Positions 1 through 6,747 of a stretch of 21,243 nucleotides of DNA are shown here, piece by piece. The stretch comes from Phycisphaerales bacterium (GTDB lineage Bacteria; Planctomycetota; Phycisphaerae; SM23-33), in the NCBI GenBank assembly GCA_003171235.1, contig PMYM01000244.1, forward strand, positions 1 to 21,243, written 5' to 3'. Each line of letters begins with the position of its first letter. Position 1 is the first letter of the stretch. The notes beneath the pieces are model-generated. The model saw only the letters and a list, made by a program, of their open reading frames with translations, was not told the origin of the DNA and did not search any database. A program made the translations under genes and the position numbers.

Positions 1-11
1 CGTCCCTGCGG

Positions 12-115
12 GTTGCGGCGAAAACCGCCCATCCGCGGCGTCAGGCCTCCTTGCCATACCGCCCTGGGTATGGCTTCGTCGGCCTTCCTTGCATCTGGTC
101 GGTTTTGGCCGCAAC
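12..115. repeat. Imperfect inverted-repeat element at window edge
   Basis: Arms of 16 bp (12-27 and 100-115) are complementary with one mismatch, and an inner hairpin (GCCATACC at 53-60 against GGTATGGC at 67-74) lies between them. The element abuts the 3' end of the IS30-type transposase remnant. It resembles a short non-coding palindromic repeat rather than a gene. The open reading frame crossing it on the + strand shows no protein-like features. The element may continue beyond the window start. Confidence 0.45.
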
Positions 116-126
116 GCGGCTCACGC

Positions 127-534
127 GGCATTTTGTTAGGGACTCTGAGTAGGTTTTCGATCCGCTCCGGCTCCGGCAGGCGGAGGTTCGCCAACTCACA
201 GCCCTTGGGGAGGAACTGCCGGATCAGGCCGTTGACCTGCTCATTGGTTCCACGTTCCCGGGGGCGATGCGGCGGGGCAAAGTATATACTCAGGCCCAGG
301 GCCTGGCCAAATCCACGGGCAGATCGTCTCGTGGCTGATGAGGGGTCGGCCCCGCTGACGCAACAGGCGGCCGGCGATCTGCTCGGGGGACCAGAACTGG
401 CGCAAACCCTCCTGCACGATCTGGAGCAAGCTTGGCTGCCGCATCTTCCGCCGATGCAGCCCCAAGGCTTGCTGACGACGCTGACGGGCCCGCCGGTGGG
501 CCTGCACCGGCCGGCACTGCCTTGGCTCCGCCAA
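127..534 (-). pseudogene. IS30-family transposase remnant (internal deletion plus frameshift)
   Basis: Read on the minus strand, 534-307 encodes the N-terminal DNA-binding part of an IS30 transposase, including FWSPEQIAGRL and ISHETI..WIW, which match the family motifs WSPEQIAGRL and ISHETIYRWIY. Immediately after, in another frame from about 296 to 127, comes the family's C-terminal end: IYFAPPHRPRERGTNEQVNG, then LIRQFLPKG, matching FA.P..PWQRGTNEN.NGLLRQ.FPKG. The intervening part of the DDE catalytic domain (roughly 150 residues in intact members) is missing. The copy is therefore dead. Family assignment rests on these motifs only; terminal inverted repeats were not identified. Confidence 0.75.
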
Positions 535-669
535 TCCGCCCTTCGATGGGCTCAGGATCCCGAGCGAAGTCGAGTGGCAATTTCAAATCCCCAAATTTGT
601 AATCCTGCCCTGGCTGCCGGCTACTGGCTCCTGGGTACTTCTTTGTCCGACCGGGCAACCATCATTACA

Positions 670-2070
670 ATGCCGGCCATGACTCCTTCGCGCGGGCGCA
701 CCATCCTGGCGATTATCCTGGCGGCGGCGGCCCTGCTGCGGGTGGCCCTGCTGCTGGCGGCCTTGCCGCGCGGCAGCGGCGCCCTCTTCACCCCCGACAG
801 CCACGATTACGACCAGCTTGCCCGCTCGCTCTTGGATCGCGGCGAATTCTCGCGTTTCGCCGACGGCCGGCCGGAGCTGTTCCGCACGCCCGGCTACCCG
901 CTGTTTGTGGCCGGCGTGTACGCCCTCAGCGGGCGCAGCCCCTGGGCGGTGGCCCTTGTGCAGATCGGCCTGGACGTGCTGGTGTGCTACCTGGTGTACC
1001 GCATGGGCCGGCGGGCATGGTCGCAGCGGGCGGGCTTGCTGGCGGCGGGCCTGCAGGCCGTTTCGCCGGCGGCCATCGTATCGTCGGTCAGGTTGCTGTC
1101 GGAGCAATTGTTCACGCTGATGCTGATGCTGGCGGTGACGCTGCTGGCCGGGCATTTTATTCGCGCACCGCGAGGGGAACAAAAAGGGCACGGCGAGTCT
1201 CCGCTGGACGCGCGGAAGAGAGCAGCAAGTATTCTCCGGCCATTGGCGGCGGGATTGCTGCTGGGCCTGGGGTGCATGGTTCGACCGGCCGGGTTGCCGC
1301 TGATCGCGCTGGGCTCGGCGGTGCTGCTGGCCGGACCGCGGCGCTGGGCCAGCGCCGGGGTATTCCTGGCCGGCGGGCTGGTGGCCGTGCTGCCCTGGTT
1401 GGCGCGGAACGCCGTCGAGGCGGGCTACCCGCACATTTCCGGCGTGGCCGATTACAACCTGTTCTACTGCAACGCCCTGGGCCTGGCGGAGCGAGAGCCG
1501 CAGTTGCCGCTGACGCCCAGGCAGCAGGAACTTGCCAGTCTTGCCCAGGAGCCCAACTGGCCGCCTATGGAGAAGATTAACGATCCGCGCTTCCTGGCCG
1601 AGATAGGCCGCCAGGGCCGCCAGATCATCCTGGCCCACCCGCTGGCCTACGCCAGGATGCACCTGCGAACCACGCTCAACGTCTTCCTGCCCGCCGCCAC
1701 CGACGTGCTGGAGGTGGCCGGCCTCACCAGCGGCAACAAGGGCACGCTGGCGGTGCTGCGGAAGGACGGGCTGCGGGCGGCGAGCGAGCATTACTTCGCC
1801 GGCAATGGCTGGGCGATCTGGCTGGCCTTGCCGATGGCGCTCATCTGCGCGGGGCGGATTCTGCTTGGACTGATTGGCCTGGCGGCGGGGGCCTTCCGCC
1901 CGACGCGCCTGTGGGCCCTGCTGGCGGTGATCGTGCTGTACTTCGTTCTCTCCCCCGGCCCGGTCGCCCACGCCCGCTTCCGCGTGCCTATCGAACCGGT
2001 CTTCTCTCTCTTGGCGGCGGGGTTGTTTATTAGCCACGAACAACGCGAACAGGAAAAGCAAGACGTGTAA
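670..2070 (+). CDS. Multi-pass membrane glycosyltransferase, GT39/ArnT-like (PMT_2 type)
   Basis: Probable integral-membrane glycosyltransferase that uses a polyprenyl-phosphate sugar donor. The start is placed at ATG 670 (ATG 679 is equally possible; neither has a clear Shine-Dalgarno) because sequence further upstream is transposon debris. The protein begins with a hydrophobic helix (TILAIILAAAALLRVALLLA) followed by a loop with PDSHDYDQLARSLL, where an acidic residue after TM1 is the usual catalytic position, and FRTPGYPLFVA, a hallmark of this superfamily. Several further hydrophobic helices follow, with an arginine/proline turn (MVRPAGLPL). Length is 466 aa, typical for the family. The final residues (SHEQREQEKQDV) are encoded by one arm of an intergenic inverted repeat, so the native C-terminus may have been replaced. 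Sugar and acceptor cannot be deduced. Confidence 0.75.
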   Translation: MPAMTPSRGRTILAIILAAAALLRVALLLAALPRGSGALFTPDSHDYDQLARSLLDRGEFSRFADGRPELFRTPGYPLFVAGVYALSGRSPWAVALVQIGLDVLVCYLVYRMGRRAWSQRAGLLAAGLQAVSPAAIVSSVRLLSEQLFTLMLMLAVTLLAGHFIRAPRGEQKGHGESPLDARKRAASILRPLAAGLLLGLGCMVRPAGLPLIALGSAVLLAGPRRWASAGVFLAGGLVAVLPWLARNAVEAGYPHISGVADYNLFYCNALGLAEREPQLPLTPRQQELASLAQEPNWPPMEKINDPRFLAEIGRQGRQIILAHPLAYARMHLRTTLNVFLPAATDVLEVAGLTSGNKGTLAVLRKDGLRAASEHYFAGNGWAIWLALPMALICAGRILLGLIGLAAGAFRPTRLWALLAVIVLYFVLSPGPVAHARFRVPIEPVFSLLAAGLFISHEQREQEKQDV

Positions 2071-2255
2071 CTTTGAAAACAGAGCACCCTACGCGCTGCT
2101 TTTGTGCCACCCTCAAGCGAAGCTTGGGGGTGCGAGAAGGAAAAAGAACACCCCCAAGTTACGCTTCGCTGCGCTTGAGGGTGGCACGGTCTCTTTCCTA
2201 TTCACTCTTATCTTGTCTATTCCTGTTCGCGTTGTTCGCGAAGTTCGCGGCTAAT
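2029..2255. repeat. Inverted-repeat pair flanking the end of the glycosyltransferase gene
   Basis: The left arm (2029-2055, ending CGAACAACGCGAACAGGAA) is found inverted at 2220-2255, where the right arm carries an extra GCGAACTTC unit. The arms enclose 160 bp holding a separate palindrome at 2104-2187. The left arm forms the last codons of the glycosyltransferase gene. Arms built on the GCGAA unit look like a dispersed planctomycete-type repeat; the copy number elsewhere is unknown. Confidence 0.5.
2104..2187. repeat. Palindromic intergenic element (GTGCCACCCTCAAGC type)
   Basis: The left half starts GTGCCACCCTCAAGCGAAGC and the right half ends GCTTGAGGGTGGCAC, with an inner CTTGGGGGTG/CACCCCCAAG pairing. 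The whole can fold into a long imperfect hairpin between the glycosyltransferase and ispH genes, which converge here. It could act as a bidirectional transcription barrier, but no U-run follows, so it is classed as a repeat. Confidence 0.6.
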
Positions 2256-2283
2256 CTTTGCGGCTGAACCGGCGCACTTCGCA

Positions 2284-3129
2284 CTATTCTTCCAGGGAAG
2301 GATCGAAGACGCGGAGCTTGTCCACGAATTCCTCGATGATCCAGCGCGGGGTGGAGGCCCCGGCCGTAACGCCCGCGGCGATTTTGCCGGCCACCATGCC
2401 CGGGCGAAACTCCTCCCAGCCTTCCAGGTGGTGGGTGGGCACGTGCTCGCCGCACAGCCGGGCCAGTTCGCGCGTGTTGGCCGACTGCCGCCCGCCCAGC
2501 ACAAACATCACCTCCACCTGGCGGGCCAGTTCCACTGCCGCCGCCTGCCGCTGGGCCACCTCGTTGCACAGGGTGTTGACCACCTTCACCTCGCCGTAGC
2601 CGCGGGCCACGATCCGCCCGACCATCTCCCCGAAGTGCTCGGGCGAGTGGGTGGTCTGGCAGATGATGCCGATCTTGCCGCCGGGGGGCAGTTGATCGAG
2701 GTCCTCGGGGCGGTCCACGCACACCACGCCGGGGGCGTAGCCGCAGACGGCCTGCACCTCCGGGTGGCGGGCTTGGCCGATGACCACCACGCGATAGCCG
2801 TCGCGCGCCAGCTCGGCCACGATCTGCTGGGCGCGCTTCACCAGCACGCAGGTGGCGTCGATGATCTGGACCCCGGCCTGGCGCAGGCGCTCCAGCACCT
2901 CGGGCCCCTCGCCGTGGGAGCGGATCAGCACCGTGCCCCGGGCGGCTGCGGGGTCGTCGATGACGTTCAGCCCGGCCGCCGCCAAACGCTCCACCACCTG
3001 GCGGTTGTGGATGATCTCGCCCAGGCTGCTGATGGGGCCGTTGCCGGCCTGGAGGGCCTTCTGGGCCGACTCGATGGCCCGCTCCACCCCGCCGCAGAAG
3101 CCCAGTTTGCGCGCCAGCTTCACTTGCAT
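2284..3129 (-). CDS. ispH: 4-hydroxy-3-methylbut-2-enyl diphosphate reductase (IspH/LytB)
   Basis: Last enzyme of the MEP isoprenoid pathway. It reductively dehydroxylates HMBPP to IPP and DMAPP using a [4Fe-4S] cluster in the cytosol. All family landmarks are present: cluster cysteines C12 (GFCGGVERAI), C94 (DATCVLV) and C188 (NTLCNEVAQRQ); substrate histidines H41 (GEIIHN), H72 (RSHG) and H122 (RHPEV) with catalytic E124; T160 (QTTHS); and S216/N218 (GGRQSANT) plus S259 (TAGAST). The start is set at ATG 3129 because this gives MQVKLARKLGFC with Cys12, as in E. coli, and a normal 281-aa length. The frame stays open upstream to a TTG at 3237, but that extension is not family-like. No strong ribosome-binding site is visible. 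Confidence 0.95.
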   Translation of the reverse strand: MQVKLARKLGFCGGVERAIESAQKALQAGNGPISSLGEIIHNRQVVERLAAAGLNVIDDPAAARGTVLIRSHGEGPEVLERLRQAGVQIIDATCVLVKRAQQIVAELARDGYRVVVIGQARHPEVQAVCGYAPGVVCVDRPEDLDQLPPGGKIGIICQTTHSPEHFGEMVGRIVARGYGEVKVVNTLCNEVAQRQAAAVELARQVEVMFVLGGRQSANTRELARLCGEHVPTHHLEGWEEFRPGMVAGKIAAGVTAGASTPRWIIEEFVDKLRVFDPSLEE

Positions 3130-3480
3130 GATGTCAATGGTACGAACAATCCGCCGGGCGAGTCCAGCATCTCCGCCGATCTGCCGGCAGGGTTTCTTTG
3201 TGCCGGCGTCCATCGTGCCACCCCAAGCCTGTGCCACCCGACGGAAGATGGGTTGTTATAGCCCCCGGCAAGTGTGCCCATGACCAACAGAGCGAAGGGT
3301 TGGATTTGCGCGCGGAATCGACCTGGCTCGCGATGGCGTGGTGCAGCTTGGCGAAATATCCGGGGGGTTCAACTTGGTCGCGCGGGTAATACATCGGAGA
3401 ATCTCACCATCGGCAGGCCGGATCAAACCCCTTGCCCGGCCACGTCACTGCCTCTGTTCATTCAGGACGCCGGCCTTCGG

Positions 3481-3530
3481 GTGGCACAGGTTTTCAACCT
3501 GTGCCTGCACAGCTTGAAAAGCTGCACCAC
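3481..3530. repeat. Double-hairpin repeat (GTGFQPV-type PVC element)
   Basis: Two adjacent hairpins. GGCACAGGTT-TTC-AACCTGTGCC occupies 3483-3505. A second contains AGCTT-GAA-AAGCT at 3511-3523. Both sit between GTGG and CCAC ends. One frame translates to GTGFQPVPAQLEKLHHH, a peptide that recurs in spurious planctomycete ORFs. It lies in the 618-bp gap between ispH and the PEP-CTERM gene, which otherwise holds only a doubtful gene relic. Confidence 0.65.
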
Positions 3531-3540
3531 CACGGCCGCT

Positions 3541-3751
3541 CTGCCCCCGGCCGACTGGCGCGCAGGGGCGGCGGCGCTGGCGTTCCTGGCCGAGCAGATC
3601 CGGGCCGGCGGGGATCGGCCAAACGCCGACCGACTGCAAGACCTGGCGGAAAAGGCCAAGGGCATAGCTTGGCTGGCGCGAAGGCCTCCAGGCCCGTCTA
3701 GACGAACTCGAAGAAGCTCAGGCCGAACTTGCGCAGGACGACGCCGATTAG
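3541..3751 (+). pseudogene. Possible frameshifted relic of a small helical protein
   Basis: Immediately after the double-hairpin repeat one frame reads PADWRAGAAALAFLAEQIRA and continues through DRLQDLAEKAKGIAWLA. A +1 shift near 3675-3680 then continues as REGLQARLDELEEAQAELAQ and a stop at 3749-3751. Both halves are amphipathic-helix-like and together would make one short coiled protein. No start codon or family is recognisable, and the evidence is only the protein-like composition. Confidence 0.22.
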
Positions 3752-4446
3752 GCTGACCGCCTTCGCCTGACCAACGCCAAGCCGCCCAGGACCAGCAGGC
3801 CCAGCGTGGCGGGCTCGGGGGCGACTTCCACCAGGTCCAGCGTCGCGTCCTGAGCAGGGGGGCCGGACAGGGTCAGCACTATCTTGTCCACTTTCGTGAA
3901 GTCGACAGCGCCCGCGTTGGTGAAACTCGCCAGGGGTTGACTAACGAAAGAGACGCCGGGACCTAGGTTTGTCGACCAGAAGGCCGTGGATCCACCCGTG
4001 GCGGCCGTTTCGGTGATGTCGACACGGAAGCCGAGGTCCAGGTCGCTGGCAAGAATCGTGGCTTGAAGATGCGAGAGGTTGCCGCCGTCGGTCAGGTCCA
4101 CGCCGCCCAGCCCGGCGCCGTTGGCATCCCAAGTGATCGTGCCCACGCCGTTTTGGCCCGAGTCGTTGCTCAGCGACAGCGCCCCCGGCGCGGCGGGAGT
4201 CACTATTAGCGAACTGCTTTGGCCGTAGGCGGAGGCGGTGACGTCGACTTGCAGGGTGCGCGAACCGCCGACAACTCCGGCAAGCCCCGTCGTCGTGTTG
4301 AACGCGCTCCCGGTGTCCGTGACGCTGACAGCTTGGCCGGTGTTGGGCTGGGCGAAGTGGTCAATGGTGAACGGGGCCGCATGGACCGTGGGGGCCAACA
4401 TGCCCAAGGTCGCCAAGACTACAAGAGCCGCAATCGTCTTCTTCAC
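3748..4446 (-). CDS. PEP-CTERM sorting-domain exported protein
   Basis: A 232-aa secreted protein expected to be processed by the exosortase system, which recognises C-terminal PEP motifs. The start is GTG 4446: AAGGAGGA lies 6 nt upstream and translation then yields a classic signal peptide (MKKTIAALVVLATLGMLAPT, with VHAA following). The middle is a Gly/Thr/Ser-rich, beta-rich domain with no recognised family. The C-terminus has the tripartite tag: EPEPATL-like motif (APEPATLG), hydrophobic helix (LLVLGGLALV) and basic tail (RRRRSA). The gene follows a 60-aa exported ORF 49 bp upstream and probably shares its promoter. Substrate and function are unknown. No exosortase gene is in the window. 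Confidence 0.85.
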   Translation of the reverse strand: MKKTIAALVVLATLGMLAPTVHAAPFTIDHFAQPNTGQAVSVTDTGSAFNTTTGLAGVVGGSRTLQVDVTASAYGQSSSLIVTPAAPGALSLSNDSGQNGVGTITWDANGAGLGGVDLTDGGNLSHLQATILASDLDLGFRVDITETAATGGSTAFWSTNLGPGVSFVSQPLASFTNAGAVDFTKVDKIVLTLSGPPAQDATLDLVEVAPEPATLGLLVLGGLALVRRRRSA

Positions 4447-4495
4447 AGAAGTCCTCCTTCTTGAAGTTCGACACGTTAGGGTTTCGATCGCATTC

Positions 4496-4678
4496 CTATG
4501 AGTGCTCCAGCAGGACCAGGTCCAGGGTGCCGTTTCCTGAATGTGAAACGTTTTGCCCCAGGAGGACAATATCGGCACCCGTGATGAGCGATGCTTGGGT
4601 AACCCCTGAAAAAACAAGCAGTAACAAAGAGGCCCCCGGGAATGAACGAACCGATAACTTGCGCGATTCAGAGAGCAT
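4496..4678 (-). CDS. Short exported protein, possibly a truncated PEP-CTERM paralogue
   Basis: A 60-aa ORF. ATG 4678 is chosen because GAGGAG sits about 8 nt upstream; an in-frame ATG at 4705 lacks this. The N-terminus has basic residues and a hydrophobic core (SFPGASLLLLVFSGVTQAS), resembling a signal peptide with cleavage after TQA. Only about 30 mature residues follow (ending GNGTLDLVLLEHS), so it is either a tiny secreted protein or an exported protein cut short by a stop. It is the first gene after a strong promoter at 4770-4797 and lies just upstream of the PEP-CTERM gene on the same strand. Confidence 0.5.
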   Translation of the reverse strand: MLSESRKLSVRSFPGASLLLLVFSGVTQASLITGADIVLLGQNVSHSGNGTLDLVLLEHS

Positions 4679-4769
4679 GAGCGTTCTCCTCACATGCTGC
4701 CGCATTCACGGCAACCGAACCTGAGCGGGCTCGGCATACCGGTCGAGCGAACTGACTACCAACGCACAT

Positions 4770-4797
4770 ATCATAGTCACATGTGGAAATTTGTCAA
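4770..4797 (-). promoter_or_regulatory. Sigma-70-type promoter for the PEP-CTERM operon
   Basis: On the minus strand there is a perfect -35 TTGACA (4797-4792), a 16-bp spacer and -10 TATGAT (4775-4770). The predicted transcript starts near 4763 and reaches the 60-aa ORF after about 85 nt and the PEP-CTERM gene after that. It is one of the best housekeeping-promoter matches in the window. Confidence 0.65.
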
Positions 4798-4824
4798 GGT
4801 ACATTCCCCAGGATATTGGACCGG

Positions 4825-4956
4825 CTGTCAGACAATTCGCCGGCCATCGCCAAGGACTTGGCGAGGCACAGCACGATCACCTTGACGATTGACCACTACA
4901 CGCATGTCCAGGATGAGCAGCGTGCGGCGTTACGAAGGCTGCCGCCGGTGGCGTGA
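4825..4956 (+). pseudogene. Tyrosine recombinase (phage integrase) 3' remnant
   Basis: Reading from 4825 to the TGA at 4954-4956 gives LSDNSPAIAKDLARHSTITL then TIDHYTHVQDEQRAALRRLP and PVA. The order LARHSTITLTxDxYTHV is the C-terminal signature of tyrosine recombinases: the histidine of the H-x-x-[HW] region followed by the nucleophilic tyrosine. Neither the N-terminal domains nor the first catalytic Arg and HxxR motif are found upstream, so only the last 40 or so residues survive. It has no start codon. It is unrelated in sequence to the intact integrase at 6748, implying an earlier integration event nearby. The 256 bp that follow, up to 5212, show nothing recognisable. Confidence 0.65.
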
Positions 4957-5212
4957 AGAGGCTCACTTAAGCCGGACCAGCAGGATATCTCGCGGTGCCG
5001 ATGAAGGCTCTGCCGAAGAAAGGCTACCGCCGTTACCTGCTCTCCGTCCTGTTCCCAGAAGTGGGCACGGCACCTGGCAGCCGGCGGCGCAGGCACGGTG
5101 CCCCTGACGACTGGCAGTGGTGGCCCGCTACGACGGTCCGCAGATCAGCAAGGACGTGTAGTGCTGGCCAAGGCGGCTCAAGGGGCTTTAATCAGTTGTT
5201 CAGTCGTGATGT

Positions 5213-5677
5213 TCAAAAATCTCCAGGAACGAAATCAAGGGCTATCGGCTTGTTGGGGTAAACGCCCAACAGCAACATGAGACGATGGTGCAGCCCCAAG
5301 CTCTTTTTCCACGCCGCAACTGCCGAGCGGAGCTTCTTGACGGCTGGGTGCTGGTCATCTTGTATCTGGCTGAGGATGTGCAGGCCGGTATCAGTGTGGT
5401 CTGCCAAGATATTCGCCGTGACGTAGTTGGTCTGGTAGACGGTTGGCGTCTCCGGGCTGATACCGATGCTCTTGTTGGGGAACGTCAATGAACCGAACAC
5501 GATACGCGCTTCTTCCGCTTTACCCATCCGAAGCAGGCACACCCCGCGCGCGTTCTCCATCGCGCCGGAATGCTGACCACTTCCGTTTATGATGTGCATC
5601 GCTGCGCTAGTATGACCTTCATTCAGCAAGTCATGCACCTTCGCAAGTGGGTTGCTAGCCGGTATTTCCTTGGACAT
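5213..5677 (-). CDS. Short TPR-containing hypothetical protein
   Basis: A 154-aa cytosolic protein with no signal peptide. Residues about 10-65 (KVHDLLNEGHTSAAMHIING and NARGVCLLRMGKAEEARIVF) have the helix-turn-helix spacing of tetratricopeptide repeats, which mediate protein-protein contacts. The remaining region contains PTVYQTNYVTANIL and a tryptophan/leucine stretch, and ends in ALDFVPGDF. This overall pattern resembles a compact TPR family often seen in planctomycetes. The start at 5677 is supported by AGGGAG about 12 nt upstream, which is slightly long. Neighbours are an integrase remnant and a gene-poor stretch, so context does not indicate a role. Confidence 0.65.
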   Translation of the reverse strand: MSKEIPASNPLAKVHDLLNEGHTSAAMHIINGSGQHSGAMENARGVCLLRMGKAEEARIVFGSLTFPNKSIGISPETPTVYQTNYVTANILADHTDTGLHILSQIQDDQHPAVKKLRSAVAAWKKSLGLHHRLMLLLGVYPNKPIALDFVPGDF

Positions 5678-5785
5678 AATTTCGATCTCCCTGCAATCGC
5701 AGTCTCAGGCGCAACAGCAATGGCTGCGCGCAAGTGTTGACGGAGCGTAACCAGGTAACTTGGATTCAAGGACTACGTGGGAGGT

Positions 5786-6145
5786 CTAGATAGTTAGCAG
5801 GAGATGAAGTGATACGAGGGATTCGCGAGCAGCGCTGTTGCACCCACCAGGAACGCCGTTGCCAAAAGTGGCACGTTGCTCGCCTTGAGCCCCGATGCAC
5901 AGACATGCTGCGATTACCTGCGGCAAGGGTGTAGATGTCCTTCGGTCCGACCCGTATAGGTCATGACGGGAATCAGACCAGGTAATGAACAGCAGGCTGG
6001 CTGGGTGGGCCTGTGACAGGGCGCTTGGAGAGTCCCCGCTTTCCTTTGATGTCTGCTTGACTAGTTCATGCTCGGGGCAAAAGCCAAGCCCGACAACCAT
6101 CAGGATGGTCAGCAGCACCGCGATGTTCTTGTTCACGGGGGTCAT
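5786..6145 (-). CDS. Doubtful hypothetical protein with signal-like N-terminus
   Basis: A 119-aa open frame starting MTPVNKNIAVLLTILMVVGL then GFCPEHE, which would be a plausible signal peptide or membrane anchor. The rest has no recognisable domain and reads like non-selected sequence after about residue 60. No good ribosome-binding site is evident. It lies in the sparse 833-bp stretch between the TPR gene and the left attachment site. It may be a decayed exported protein or chance ORF. Confidence 0.28.
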   Translation of the reverse strand: MTPVNKNIAVLLTILMVVGLGFCPEHELVKQTSKESGDSPSALSQAHPASLLFITWSDSRHDLYGSDRRTSTPLPQVIAACLCIGAQGEQRATFGNGVPGGCNSAARESLVSLHLLLTI

Positions 6146-6292
6146 AAAGCTTCAGGCATTCTATCGCCCTGCTGAGCATGTTTCAACGACGCGACATGCT
6201 ACCCTCAGGTCAGGTTGCGTATGCTTATACGCGGCGGCGAGCCGTGCGCGCGCAGAAAACGTTGGTCCTGCCCCGCGATAGAGATTCAATAA

Positions 6293-6361
6293 GGTAGGGC
6301 ACAGATTTACCCTTTGTCGAAGTTGAAGCCGTCCTCCGGGCCCGTGGATGAAATGCCCTAC
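6293..6361. repeat. Short element with terminal inverted repeats GTAGGGCA/TGCCCTAC
   Basis: GTAGGGCA at 6294-6301 is exactly inverted at 6354-6361 and encloses 52 bp containing GGGCCC. It sits in non-coding DNA just outside the integrated element. It resembles a small dispersed palindromic repeat; no coding function is suggested. Confidence 0.35.
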
Positions 6362-6510
6362 GTTTCAATGCCCAGCATCGTCCTGCGCTATCGAGGGGGC
6401 GAAGCCGCTGATTCGGGCACGGGGCGGGCGGCTGGAACGGCTTGAGAATCGGGACGTTATGCATCGTCCGTCAACGTACACCAACGTCTTTCAGCGTTGG
6501 TGGGGGTAAT

Positions 6511-6553
6511 GCGCCGCGAAGGAGTCGAACCTTCGACCCGCTGATTAAGAGTC
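6511..6553. repeat. Left attachment site: displaced 3' half of tRNA-Lys
   Basis: This 43-bp copy of the tRNA-Lys sequence from anticodon loop to acceptor end differs from 14152-14194 only at 6524 (G instead of C, in the T-loop on the tRNA strand). Identity stops sharply after GAGTC. A 10-mer of it, CCCGCTGATT (6537-6546), recurs at 6570-6579. Just outside, 6479-6502 forms a hairpin (CACCAACG/CGTTGGTG), possibly left from the region downstream of the original tRNA. Confidence 0.85.
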
Positions 6554-6681
6554 CAATCTAGGGGAGATACCCGCTGATTGACGGTGAAAGATTATTGTAG
6601 ATATTTCTAGGATTTCCCTGGCATTATCGTAGCACATGCGTAAACTGCGCTACATGGTAATTGACGGTTTTTGATGCGAAA

Positions 6682-6703
6682 CGTAGCGCAGGCGTAGCGC
6701 AGG
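6682..6703. repeat. Tandem 11-bp repeat pair (CGTAGCGCAGG x2), left end
   Basis: Two exact head-to-tail copies of CGTAGCGCAGG. Upstream lie a degenerate copy (CGTAGCACATG from 6628) and an inverted core (CTGCGCTAC at 6645-6653). The same paired unit recurs at 10939-10960 and 14065-14086. Placement between the left att site and the integrase start suits integrase arm-type or excisionase binding sites; this role is inferred. Confidence 0.6.
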
Positions 6704-6747
6704 AACCCGACAAGAACCCACTGATTCAGAATCAGGAGACAAGGAAC

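Noticed and set aside
13..669. N-terminal 219-codon extension of the glycosyltransferase frame
   Set aside because: It crosses a palindromic repeat and the antisense of an IS30 transposase remnant, and the family's first membrane helix begins only after ATG 670.
583..2061. 492-codon minus-strand open frame opposite the glycosyltransferase
   Set aside because: Composition (His/Gln/Arg-rich) is that of an antisense shadow in GC-rich DNA; the + strand frame has clear membrane-protein motifs.
2428..3261. 277-codon + strand frame opposite ispH
   Set aside because: His/Leu/Ala-rich shadow of the conserved ispH gene, with no motif of its own.
6225..6464. 79-codon minus-strand ORF beside the left att site
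   Set aside because: It overlaps the GTAGGGCA inverted repeat, is Arg/Pro-rich and lacks a ribosome-binding site.
6479..6502. Hairpin left of attL as a terminator
   Set aside because: The stem is only 8 bp and no T-run follows on either strand.
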